Shown one piece after another: positions 31,964 to 39,515 of a stretch of DNA of 64,000 nucleotides; position 1 is the first letter of the stretch, and each line of letters starts with the position of its first letter. Source of the DNA: Sorangium aterium (GTDB taxonomy: Bacteria > Myxococcota_A > Polyangia > Polyangiales > Polyangiaceae); NCBI RefSeq assembly GCF_028368935.1, contig NZ_JAQNDK010000002.1, positions 1 through 64,000 of the forward strand. Direction: 5' to 3'. The position numbers were made by a program, and so were the translations under genes. The notes under the pieces are model-generated. The model did not search any database. It saw only the letters and a list, made by a program, of their open reading frames with translations, and was not told where the DNA came from.

Positions 31964-32884
31964 TCACATGCTGGCGGCCACGCTCGGCGTGGCGGATAAC
32001 ACGAGGCGCTGGCGGAGCAGGTCGAGGAACGCTACCACCTTCGGCGAGAGGTGCCGTGTGCTCGGATAGAGCGCGAACACGGGCACTTCGGGCGCCGACC
32101 AGGACGCGAGCACCGGCATGAGCCGCCCCGCGGCGAGGTCTTCCGCGCACAGGTACTCCGGCAAGAGCGCTACGCCGAAACCCGCGCGAGCGACCGAGCG
32201 AAGCATCTCGTAGTCGTTGACGACGAGCCGCGGGTGAACCGTGATCTCGGCGATCCTGGGCCCCGACCTGAGCTCCCAGGAGCTTCCCTCCGGTGCGAAC
32301 ACGATGCACGGGTGGTCCGCGAGCTCGGCAATGTCGTTCGGCTCGCCAAGCGCCCTTTTGACCTCGGGCGCAGCGACCAGACGGCGCCGCACGGCTCCGA
32401 GACGCCGGGCGACGAGGCTCGTGTCCGGCGTGGTGCCGGCCCGCAGCGCGAGGTCGAAGCGCTCCTCGACGACGTCGACCCTGCGATCGGTGCAAACCAG
32501 GTCGACCTGGACATCGGGGAAAAGACGCAGGTATTCGGCGAAGATCGGTCCGAGAACGGAGAACGCGAGCGGGGCCGTCACCCGCAAGAGCCCCCGGGGC
32601 GTCGACTGGAGCTGCGAGACCGCGAGCTCTGCCTCCTCGAGCGCGGCGACGATGCGAACGCAGTGCTCGTAGTAGACGCGACCGACGTCCGTGAGGCTCA
32701 AGGTTCGCGTGGTCCGCTGGAGCAGCCGCGCGCCGACGCGCGACTCGAGATCGGAGATCTTCCGGCTCACGGTCGACTTCGGCATCCCGACGGCGGTCGC
32801 CGCCGCCGTGAAGCTGCCTCCCTGAACAACCCTCGTGAAGAGGACGATTTCGTCGAGAGCGACGTTGGGTAGGCGAGGGTCCAT
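31964..32884 (-). CDS. LysR-family transcriptional regulator
   Basis: 306 residues. Winged helix at the N-terminus (DEIVLFTRVVQGGSFTAAATAVGMPKSTVSRKISDLESRVGARLLQRTTRTLSLTDVGRVYYEHC) with the usual helix-turn-helix around residues 25-45, then a substrate-binding domain (LLRVTAPLAFSVLGPIFAEYLRLFPDVQVDLVCTDRRVD). It belongs to the large AaeR/DmlR-like branch. It probably controls the pirin and isochorismatase-like genes immediately downstream on the same strand, and itself through the site at 32912-32922. The inducer is unknown. Confidence 0.95.
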   Translation of the reverse strand: MDPRLPNVALDEIVLFTRVVQGGSFTAAATAVGMPKSTVSRKISDLESRVGARLLQRTTRTLSLTDVGRVYYEHCVRIVAALEEAELAVSQLQSTPRGLLRVTAPLAFSVLGPIFAEYLRLFPDVQVDLVCTDRRVDVVEERFDLALRAGTTPDTSLVARRLGAVRRRLVAAPEVKRALGEPNDIAELADHPCIVFAPEGSSWELRSGPRIAEITVHPRLVVNDYEMLRSVARAGFGVALLPEYLCAEDLAAGRLMPVLASWSAPEVPVFALYPSTRHLSPKVVAFLDLLRQRLVLSATPSVAASM

Positions 32885-32911
32885 GGGTGGTACAATCTAC
32901 GCGAAATGCGC

Positions 32912-32922
32912 GGATTGTTCCA
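32912..32922. promoter_or_regulatory. Half-site matching the LysR-pirin palindrome
   Basis: GGATTGTTCCA, 28 bp upstream of the LysR start codon, matches one arm of the palindrome at 31934-31961 at 10 of 11 positions. Two such sites, one before LysR and one before pirin, suggest a shared regulator, most simply LysR itself. Confidence 0.45.
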
Positions 32923-33094
32923 AGCGATCGCGACCTCTTTCGATCCGCCTGCGCAAGTCGCGCCCCGCTGGTTCGGGCGCAACCACGCACGCGCTCGAGC
33001 GCGCCGGGGCTCCGGCCAGCGACGCAGCGGTGTCAGATCGAGTCCCGAGCTGCAACGCCCGAGCTGCAACCAAGGAAGAGCAGCGCCAGGAGGC

Positions 33095-35536
33095 TCACAC
33101 ACCGACGCGCTCGACGCGCACCCGCACCTCGGCGGCCGTCAGCGCCGCATCGCGGCCCGCCGCCCCTGCGCCGAGCTCCACCGAGCCGCCCGCGATCTCC
33201 GCGATGAGGAGCGGCCCCGTCGCCTTCACGATGCGGCGGGCCTGGTCCAGCACGCGCGCCCTCTCGTCCTCCGTCGCGCCGGCGAGGACACCGCTGAGGA
33301 TGACCCCGCAGGCGCGGTTCGCCGGCAGCGCGGAGAGCCCGGCGACGGTCGCCACGCGGGCCGCGAGGCCGCACACCTGCGCCACGTCGCGCGCGAGGAG
33401 CTCGGCCGCCTCGCCGACCACGACGACGCCGCCGTAGAGCCCGCGCAAGGCGGGGGCGGCGACCGCCCTCACGCCGCGCACGAGCCGCGCGCGCGCCTCG
33501 ACCGCGTCGGGCGAGCAGTCCGGCAGGCGCTCCGCCGCCGGCGCGTCCGGGGCAGCAGCCATGACGGCCGGGGGCAGCGCCGCCCGGATCGCGGCGAGCC
33601 GCGCCCGCCACCACCGCGCGCCATGGGCGATCTCCCGGGCGCGGCGGTCGCGCTCGTCTCGCCCTCGATGGACGTGGACGTGGAACGCCTCGGATACGGG
33701 CTTTTGCGGCTGGCGCAGGGCGCGAACGCTCGTGAGCAGGCGTATGTCGATGAGGTCCGCGCGCCGCAGGCCCTCCAGCAGATCGACGAAGGCTCCCTTC
33801 TCGGCGCCGCCGCCGATGAACCACTCGTCGAAGCCGCCGAGCGCATCGACGAGGCCTCGCCAGACGATGGGCATCCCGTCGCGCACATCGGAGAGCGACT
33901 CGGAGCTCGGGGCGCCGGGGCGGGACCGATCCCCCTGGGCGCCGGGCGCGCCGCCGTCGAGCGGCGTGGCCGAGAGGAGCGGAGCGAGCCCCTCGACGGC
34001 GCCCGAGGCCGCCCACGCGGCCGAGCGCTCGATCCACGCGGCCGGCGGCAATGCGACGCGGGCCAGCGCCGGCGTGAGCACGGCCGGCACGCCGCGCGCG
34101 AGCGCCGCGTCGTGCTCCGAGAGCGCGTGCTCGACCGCCTCGGGCGAGAGCAGAACATCGGCGTCCACGAACCAGATCAAGGGCGCCCGGGCGGCGCGAA
34201 CGCCCGCGTTCCTGGCATGGCTGCAGTGCGGGAACTGCCCCCGCGGGCGCGGGCTGTCGACGATCTCGACCCGGAAGGGGTGAGAGCCCGGCTCCGCCGC
34301 GGCGCGGATCGCGCCGCCTGGATCGCCGCCGTCGCACACCACCACGACCTCGAAGGACGACGGGGCGGCGGTCTGCGCGCGCAGCGCGGCCACGGCGCGC
34401 CGCAGGAGGGGCGCGGTCGAGGGTTGGCACGGGATCACGAGGGCGATGCGCGGGGGAGCGGCGCTCCTCGCGTGAGCCTCTGCAGCGGAGCCGGGCGCGC
34501 CGGCCGCAGAACCGGCCGCGTCGCGCGCGGAGCCGGCCGCGTCGCGCGCGGCGCCGCATCCGACGGCCGCATCGCCCGCGGACGCGCCTCTATCGCCCGC
34601 TCCCGCCGCAGGGCCGCCCCTCAGCGCCGGCCGCTCGCCGAGCACCTCCCACAAGCTCGCGAGGCACCGCTCGCGCTCGCTCAGGTACGCGTCCCGCGCC
34701 GCTTCCTGGATGCGCCGGAGATCCGCCTCCGTGAACGCCATGCAGCGCTCGACCGCATCGCGCACGTCCTCCGGAGCCACCGCGTGCGTGCGCACAAGGC
34801 CCTGCGCGCCGTGCGGCGCGGCCGGCATGCGCAGCGCGCAGCCGTCGATCTCGCTCATCGCCTCGGTGTCGGGCACGAGGACCGCGGCGCCGACCGACAG
34901 GCCCTCGTGGAGCGCGTGGCCCCAGCCCTCGTAACGAGACGGACAGAGGTGGAATCGAGACGCGTTCTGGTAGAAGCGAAGCCGCCGCTCGTCGACGCGC
35001 CCCGCGAACTCGACGTTTCGCGGCCTGAGCGGCCAGCCGAGCGAGGACACGACCGTCAGCGGATACGGGATGCGGTGGCGCTCCCAGGCCAGAAGCACGG
35101 AGTCCGTGCCCTTCGCGTCGGAGCCGCCAGGGACGTGCAGGAAGCGCCGCGCCCGAGGCACGGCCGGGTCCCAGCGGTCCTCCGAGAAGAAGCCGAGGTG
35201 GCGGGCCCGCGGCGTGAGCGGGGCGAAATGCGACAGCGCGTCCCGGGTCTTGCACAGGACGAGCTCGAAATCGTCGAGCGCGGACCGCATCTCCGGCCGC
35301 CACCACTCGGCGTTCGGGATCAGCCAGCGGCGCGGCGCGCCCTCGGCGAGGCGCGGCTCGTAGACCTCGAGGAAGATGACGAGATCGGCGCCCCCCGCTC
35401 CGCCCGCGTTCTCGACGCGCTGGAAATGAACGCCGGTGACCCGGTGACCCCAGCTCTCCAGGAGGCTGCCGAGAAGGCGGTAGTCGCGCTCGAGCCCCTT
35501 GCCGTTGTCGATGTTGGTGACGATGTGGATCCGCAT
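33095..35536 (-). CDS. Two-domain glycosyltransferase (GT4-like plus GT2-like) with Rossmann-like tail
   Basis: 813 residues. Residues 1-300 are GT-B type: MRIHIVTNIDNGKGLERDY, RFLHVPGGSDAKGTD, and the donor-site motif SRYEGWGHALHEGLS with the two Glu seven residues apart (203 and 211). Residues about 305-360 are an Ala/Gly linker. Residues about 362-640 are GT-A/GT2: IALVIPCQPSTAPLLRRA, CDGGDPGG, ARNAGVRAARAPLIWFVDAD with DAD at 458-460, FDEWFIGGGAEKGAFVDL. The last 120 residues look like a degenerate Rossmann or methyltransferase domain (GVVVVGEAAELLARDVAQVCGLAARV). Cytoplasmic; probably adds two sugars to a glycan or glycoprotein. Downstream of a CgeB-like GT, in the same direction. Confidence 0.82.
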   Translation of the reverse strand: MRIHIVTNIDNGKGLERDYRLLGSLLESWGHRVTGVHFQRVENAGGAGGADLVIFLEVYEPRLAEGAPRRWLIPNAEWWRPEMRSALDDFELVLCKTRDALSHFAPLTPRARHLGFFSEDRWDPAVPRARRFLHVPGGSDAKGTDSVLLAWERHRIPYPLTVVSSLGWPLRPRNVEFAGRVDERRLRFYQNASRFHLCPSRYEGWGHALHEGLSVGAAVLVPDTEAMSEIDGCALRMPAAPHGAQGLVRTHAVAPEDVRDAVERCMAFTEADLRRIQEAARDAYLSERERCLASLWEVLGERPALRGGPAAGAGDRGASAGDAAVGCGAARDAAGSARDAAGSAAGAPGSAAEAHARSAAPPRIALVIPCQPSTAPLLRRAVAALRAQTAAPSSFEVVVVCDGGDPGGAIRAAAEPGSHPFRVEIVDSPRPRGQFPHCSHARNAGVRAARAPLIWFVDADVLLSPEAVEHALSEHDAALARGVPAVLTPALARVALPPAAWIERSAAWAASGAVEGLAPLLSATPLDGGAPGAQGDRSRPGAPSSESLSDVRDGMPIVWRGLVDALGGFDEWFIGGGAEKGAFVDLLEGLRRADLIDIRLLTSVRALRQPQKPVSEAFHVHVHRGRDERDRRAREIAHGARWWRARLAAIRAALPPAVMAAAPDAPAAERLPDCSPDAVEARARLVRGVRAVAAPALRGLYGGVVVVGEAAELLARDVAQVCGLAARVATVAGLSALPANRACGVILSGVLAGATEDERARVLDQARRIVKATGPLLIAEIAGGSVELGAGAAGRDAALTAAEVRVRVERVGV

Positions 35537-35596
35537 CTCAGCTCGATACCGCCCGATCCAGCCGCGGCGCTGCGACGGCCCTCCGCCAGGCCACGG

Positions 35597-36544
35597 TCAC
35601 ACCCAGCCCCTCAACCCCGCGTGGTGCTCGCCGAGGATGCCGAGCATCTGGCGCATGCGGTGCACATACGTGAAGCTCGCCTTGACGCGCGCGTGACCGG
35701 CGCGCCGGATCGCCTCGCGCTCGTCGTCGTGCTTCACGTAATAGTCGATGAGGCGCCGCAAGGCCGCGAAATCGCCGAACGGATAGAAGACAACGTGCTC
35801 GCGATCCCGGAACTCCTCCTCCAGGCCGAAGATGTAGGGGTGGATCATGAAGCCTCCCCGGCCGAGCGTCTCGTAGATGCGATCGGACCAGTAATGCGGG
35901 TGATCGAAGCCGACACACAGGCTGTCGCCCACGACGACCTTCGCCGAGGCGTACAGGCGGTTGAGGGCGTCGCCGCGCACGCAGCTCTCCGGCGAGCCGT
36001 GCTTCACGAAGCGGCGGCCGTACGTCTCCGACAGGAAATCCACGAGGCGCCTCCGATAAGGCCACTCCGGGTGATAATCGTACGAGCCCACGAAGCAGAC
36101 GTCGGCCGCGACGCCGGGGTCGACGTCCGCGAGATAACACTCGGCGCCGTACACGCCGGGCTTCAGGTAATGGTGGCGTATCCCCTGCGCCCGGAAGAAC
36201 GCCTCGCTCCCGCCGTCGGGCGTGAACACGTGCTGCGTGCGCCAGAACGGGTCGAGCCGGAGATCGCGGCCGCGCGAGAGGCCGGCGTACAGGTCGAGGT
36301 GGTACGAGGCCGTCGGGATGGGCAGCTGCGTGATCCAGCGCAGCGCGTCGCCGCGCAGGCCCCAGGTGCGGGTGTAGAGCAGCAGATCGACGTCGCGCGC
36401 CATGCCGTCGAGCTCCTGCAGGGTGAAGGCGTTCTCCTGGGCCTGGACGACCTCGACGCCGAGCTCTCGCAGGCTCTCGCCGACGTGGTTCTCGGTCGAG
36501 AACGACGGGCCGAAATTGCCGATGTACAGGATGCGACGGCGCAT
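35597..36544 (-). CDS. CgeB-like glycosyltransferase
   Basis: 315 residues from ATG at 36544 (RRRILYIGNFGPSFSTENHVGESLRELG). CgeB-like features: DVDLLLYTRT, YHLDLYAGLSRGRDLRLDPFWRTQHVFTPDGG, DVCFVGSYDYHPEWPYRR, and the C-terminal DRIYETLGRGGFMIHPYIFGLEEEF with VVFYPFGDFAALRRLIDYYVKHDDEREAIRRAGHARV. CgeB is a spore-maturation glycosyltransferase of GT-B type in Bacillus, and homologues often modify surface glycans. It ends 60 bp before the bifunctional GT starts. Probably one unit with it. Confidence 0.85.
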   Translation of the reverse strand: MRRRILYIGNFGPSFSTENHVGESLRELGVEVVQAQENAFTLQELDGMARDVDLLLYTRTWGLRGDALRWITQLPIPTASYHLDLYAGLSRGRDLRLDPFWRTQHVFTPDGGSEAFFRAQGIRHHYLKPGVYGAECYLADVDPGVAADVCFVGSYDYHPEWPYRRRLVDFLSETYGRRFVKHGSPESCVRGDALNRLYASAKVVVGDSLCVGFDHPHYWSDRIYETLGRGGFMIHPYIFGLEEEFRDREHVVFYPFGDFAALRRLIDYYVKHDDEREAIRRAGHARVKASFTYVHRMRQMLGILGEHHAGLRGWV

Positions 36545-36573
36545 GGGCGAGGGGGCCACGACGGCAGCGCCCG

Positions 36574-37656
36574 TCAGGGCGGCGGGTCCAGCGGCCACGT
36601 GGCCACGAGCGCGCGCGCGTCGGGCGTGCGCGCCTTCGAGAGCACCGCGAGCGTCACGGTGCGATCGGTGACCAGCACGCACGGCGAAGAGAACGTCGCT
36701 GGATCGGCGCCGCCGGCGTCCACGGGGAGCACGCGGAACGCGGCGCCCGGGGCCGGCCGGTGCGCGACGAGGAGGTGGGCGGCGGAGGTCGCGACGATCA
36801 CGAGCCCGCCGCCCGCGCGGTCGGCGTCGAGCTCGAAGACGCGGCGGTCGCCGAACGGCGCGTCCTCGGCGCCGGCTGGGCCGTACGCCGCATCGCGGGC
36901 CGAGACGCGCACCGTGCCGGGCAGCGCGCCGCCGCGTGAGGCGCCGGGGGCGACGCGCTTGCACACCGCGGTGGGGCCCGGCGACCCGGCGAGGACCACG
37001 ACGTCGATGCACTCGCCGAGCGGGCGCTCCGTCGAGGCACCGCCGGCCGCCGCGGGCTCCAGCACGACCGCCGTCGCGTTGTCGACGACGGCGGACACGG
37101 AGCCCGGGGCGCCGGGGGAGGGCGCGGGGAGCGAGCCGGCCGCGCCGCGCACGAACCGAGGCCCGCTGAAGCTCGCGAACGGCCGGTGCGCCGTGAGCGA
37201 GGTGCGGAGACCGGAGGCGCCGTCGAGCCGGACCAGCGCGTTCACCGCGCCGCCCGCGACCTCCACGACGAACGACAGCGCGCCGCCCTCCGCCGCGGCG
37301 TCCCAGCGGGGCAGCGCGGGCAAGAGCTGCGGGATGGTGGCGACGGCGCCCGACGGACCGCGGCCCGCGAGCGGCAAGGCCCAGATGTCCGTGCGGTGCG
37401 GCGGGGCCGCGCTGTGCGTCGACGACGCGAGCAGCACGGGCGCCCCGTCGAGCGCGACGAGGCGCAAGGCGTCCGCGAGCGGGGCGTCGGGCAGCGCGGC
37501 GGGAGAGAGCGCGAGGGGCGGAGGGGGCGTTTCGTTCATGGGCGCAGATCCGGGGGCTGGGCGGCACGCGGCGGCGGCGAGACAGACGAGGAGCGCGGAC
37601 ACGGGAGGCCCGCGCCGGGGCCTCCAGGGGGTGTTGGTCGAGCGGGGCGAGGGCAT
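36574..37656 (-). CDS. Lipoprotein of unknown function
   Basis: 360 residues from ATG at 37656, which has GGAGG in the right position; the longer frame to 37734 begins inside a repeat tract. Signal peptide VSALLVCLAAAAC gives a lipid Cys about residue 31, with an Arg-rich N-region. The mature protein is beta-rich (LRLVALDGAPVLLASSTHS, GGALSFVVEVAGGAVNALVRLDG, ECIDVVVLAGSPGPTAVCKR), like a propeller-type or periplasmic domain. No family recognised. It precedes the glycosyltransferases in the same direction and may be part of the same transcription unit. Confidence 0.75.
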   Translation of the reverse strand: MPSPRSTNTPWRPRRGPPVSALLVCLAAAACRPAPGSAPMNETPPPPLALSPAALPDAPLADALRLVALDGAPVLLASSTHSAAPPHRTDIWALPLAGRGPSGAVATIPQLLPALPRWDAAAEGGALSFVVEVAGGAVNALVRLDGASGLRTSLTAHRPFASFSGPRFVRGAAGSLPAPSPGAPGSVSAVVDNATAVVLEPAAAGGASTERPLGECIDVVVLAGSPGPTAVCKRVAPGASRGGALPGTVRVSARDAAYGPAGAEDAPFGDRRVFELDADRAGGGLVIVATSAAHLLVAHRPAPGAAFRVLPVDAGGADPATFSSPCVLVTDRTVTLAVLSKARTPDARALVATWPLDPPP

Positions 37657-37723
37657 GCCGGTCGACCTCCGCGCTGCGCTAGCGCGACAGACGGGTTGAA
37701 ACCGCATGAAAACAGCAAGAAAT

Positions 37724-37794
37724 TGAACCGCCAAGGCGCCGAGGACGCCAAGATTTTATTGTCTTCTTGGCGTCCTCGCCGCCTTGGCGGTTCA
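37724..37794. repeat. Long inverted repeat (29-bp arms) with CCGCCAAGG core
   Basis: Arms at 37724-37752 and 37766-37794 are complementary at 28 of 29 positions, around a 13-nt AT-rich loop (ATTTTATTGTCTT). Sequence words CCGCCAAGG and GGACGCCAAG recur as in a dispersed repeat family I recall from myxobacteria and planctomycetes. It lies between two minus-strand genes, right after the stop of the transglutaminase-like gene. It could act as a terminator or processing hairpin for that gene, or be an immobile miniature element. Confidence 0.9.
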
Positions 37795-37823
37795 TTCCCC
37801 TGGTTTCCAAGCTGGTCGGTGCT

Positions 37824-39296
37824 CTAGATGCGGGCGTTCGTGCGCATGTTCCACAGCTGCACGAGGGCCTGCGGGTTCGACGATTTCGGGTAGCCGGCGA
37901 GCGCGGCCGCGAACAGCCCGTCGATCGCGCCGGTCTCCCACGTGGCCGCGTCGGCGAACGGCCCGCCGCCATACGAGGGGTCGTAGAGCTGCCCGCCGTG
38001 CACGACGATGAAATGGTTGAAGAACGCGGGCGGGGGCTCGGGGTTCCGCTGGCCGGGGATCCCCGGCAGGTTGACCACGTCGGTCCACATGCGGTGGGTC
38101 CACGGGGCGGGCCGCGTGGCGGCGTTCCACTGCCAGTTCTTCACGAGGAACCCTTGAGATCCCGAGGTCCACGCCGCAACCGTGACGACGACCACCACCT
38201 TGTCGGCGCTGGTGATGCCGTGGATCTTGAGCATGTCGATGAAGAACTCGGCCCACGAGCCGCACTGCCCGCTGCCGTCGGCGCTCGCGAGGAGCAGGCG
38301 GGTGCTCGTGCAGGTGGTCGTGTTCGGGTTCCAGTACGTGAGGCCCACGCCGTCGCGCTTGCGCGTGAGCGCCCGCGTCGCGAAGGGCGTGAAGCTCTGC
38401 GACACGACGCGCCCCTCGGTCGTCTCGCCCTGGGCCGCGCGGCACGAGATGTCCACGAGCGTCCAGTAAACCGTGCCGGCCGGCGCGCCGAGCACCGCGT
38501 ACACGAGGTGCGTCGTCGTGCCCGCGCCGACCCAGCCGGTGCCGGCGGCGTTCGCCTCCCACGTGATCGTCAGCGGATCGTAGCAGGCGACGACGTCCGG
38601 CAGCGGCGCGCTGCTCGTCATCGTGGGCGTGGAGACATCGACCGACCCGGGCGAGACGCTGACCGTGCACGTCCATTCGAGCGTGGCGCCGCCGGCCATG
38701 GCGCGGCCGCGCAGCTGCACGGACTCGGTCCCGGTGGGCGGCCGGAGCACGCGCAGCACCACGGCGAGCGGGACACGCGCGCCGCGGACGTAGCAGACCG
38801 GCGATTGATCCGCCGCCTGCCGGGTGCTCAGCCACTCGGGGGAGGCGAAGTTCCCGAGAGAGTCCCGCTCCACGGCGTGGTTCGCCGCGAAGTCGACCTG
38901 GATCACGCCGACCAGCGCATGGACGATGTCGGGCGCCTTCGGCGACGGCTGCACCGGCGGCGGCACCTCGAGCGGCCTGCGCGCCTCCGGGGCGCGCGGC
39001 GGCGGGCCGCGGAAGGCGAGGATGCACCCCGTCCGGAGCAGCTCGGCGACGCGCTCGCGCAGCAGGTCGAGCTCGCGCGCCGCGTCGAGCGACACGATGC
39101 CGGCGCCCGCGGCGCACAGCTCGCTCAGGAGATCGACGCGGTCGCGGTTCGGCTCCTCCGAAGGGAACCACGCGGGCACCTCGAGGGCGGCCAGGTGAGG
39201 CTCGATCGGCTCCGTGCCCTGGGGCAGGACCGCGCCGGCTGCGCGGACGAAGCCGACGTCTCCGTACGCATCGACGACCTGCCAGACGTTGCCCAT
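37824..39296 (-). CDS. Transglutaminase-like (papain-fold) protein, possible T6SS effector
   Basis: 490 residues. N-terminal 110 residues (GNVWQVVDAYGDVGFVRAAG) are unclassified; the middle is beta-rich. The last 170 residues carry a Cys/His/Asp arrangement of transglutaminase-like peptidases: Cys345 in GSGQCGSWAEFFIDMLKIHG, His428 in NHFIVVHGG and Asp439 in LYDPSYGG. Such enzymes cleave or crosslink glutamine side chains or peptides. No signal peptide is seen. The gene is divergent from vgrG, with a 219-bp shared promoter region, which is common for cargo genes. Effector role is inference from that context. Confidence 0.65.
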   Translation of the reverse strand: MGNVWQVVDAYGDVGFVRAAGAVLPQGTEPIEPHLAALEVPAWFPSEEPNRDRVDLLSELCAAGAGIVSLDAARELDLLRERVAELLRTGCILAFRGPPPRAPEARRPLEVPPPVQPSPKAPDIVHALVGVIQVDFAANHAVERDSLGNFASPEWLSTRQAADQSPVCYVRGARVPLAVVLRVLRPPTGTESVQLRGRAMAGGATLEWTCTVSVSPGSVDVSTPTMTSSAPLPDVVACYDPLTITWEANAAGTGWVGAGTTTHLVYAVLGAPAGTVYWTLVDISCRAAQGETTEGRVVSQSFTPFATRALTRKRDGVGLTYWNPNTTTCTSTRLLLASADGSGQCGSWAEFFIDMLKIHGITSADKVVVVVTVAAWTSGSQGFLVKNWQWNAATRPAPWTHRMWTDVVNLPGIPGQRNPEPPPAFFNHFIVVHGGQLYDPSYGGGPFADAATWETGAIDGLFAAALAGYPKSSNPQALVQLWNMRTNARI

Positions 39297-39515
39297 GAAT
39301 CCGCGCGATCCGCTGTCCGCTGTTCCCCCGGCGCCCGATCTGACTAGGCCCGCCCTCGCCGTGCGTCAACCGTTCGTCAAGCAGCGCGCCGGCATGTCGA
39401 CGGCAGGTGCGTCGGCATGTCGACGACGTCGACGCGCGTGAATGTGCCCACCCGGTCGGCGAGCGATGGTAGGCTCGACGGCTCTGGCTCCGGGACGGCG
39501 AGGGCGAGGCGATCG

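Noticed and set aside
32906-37699. Very long open frame (about 1600 codons, plus strand)
   Set aside because: It is antisense to three well-supported minus-strand genes (two glycosyltransferases and a lipoprotein); Arg/Gly/Ala-rich composition typical of shadow frames in high-GC DNA.
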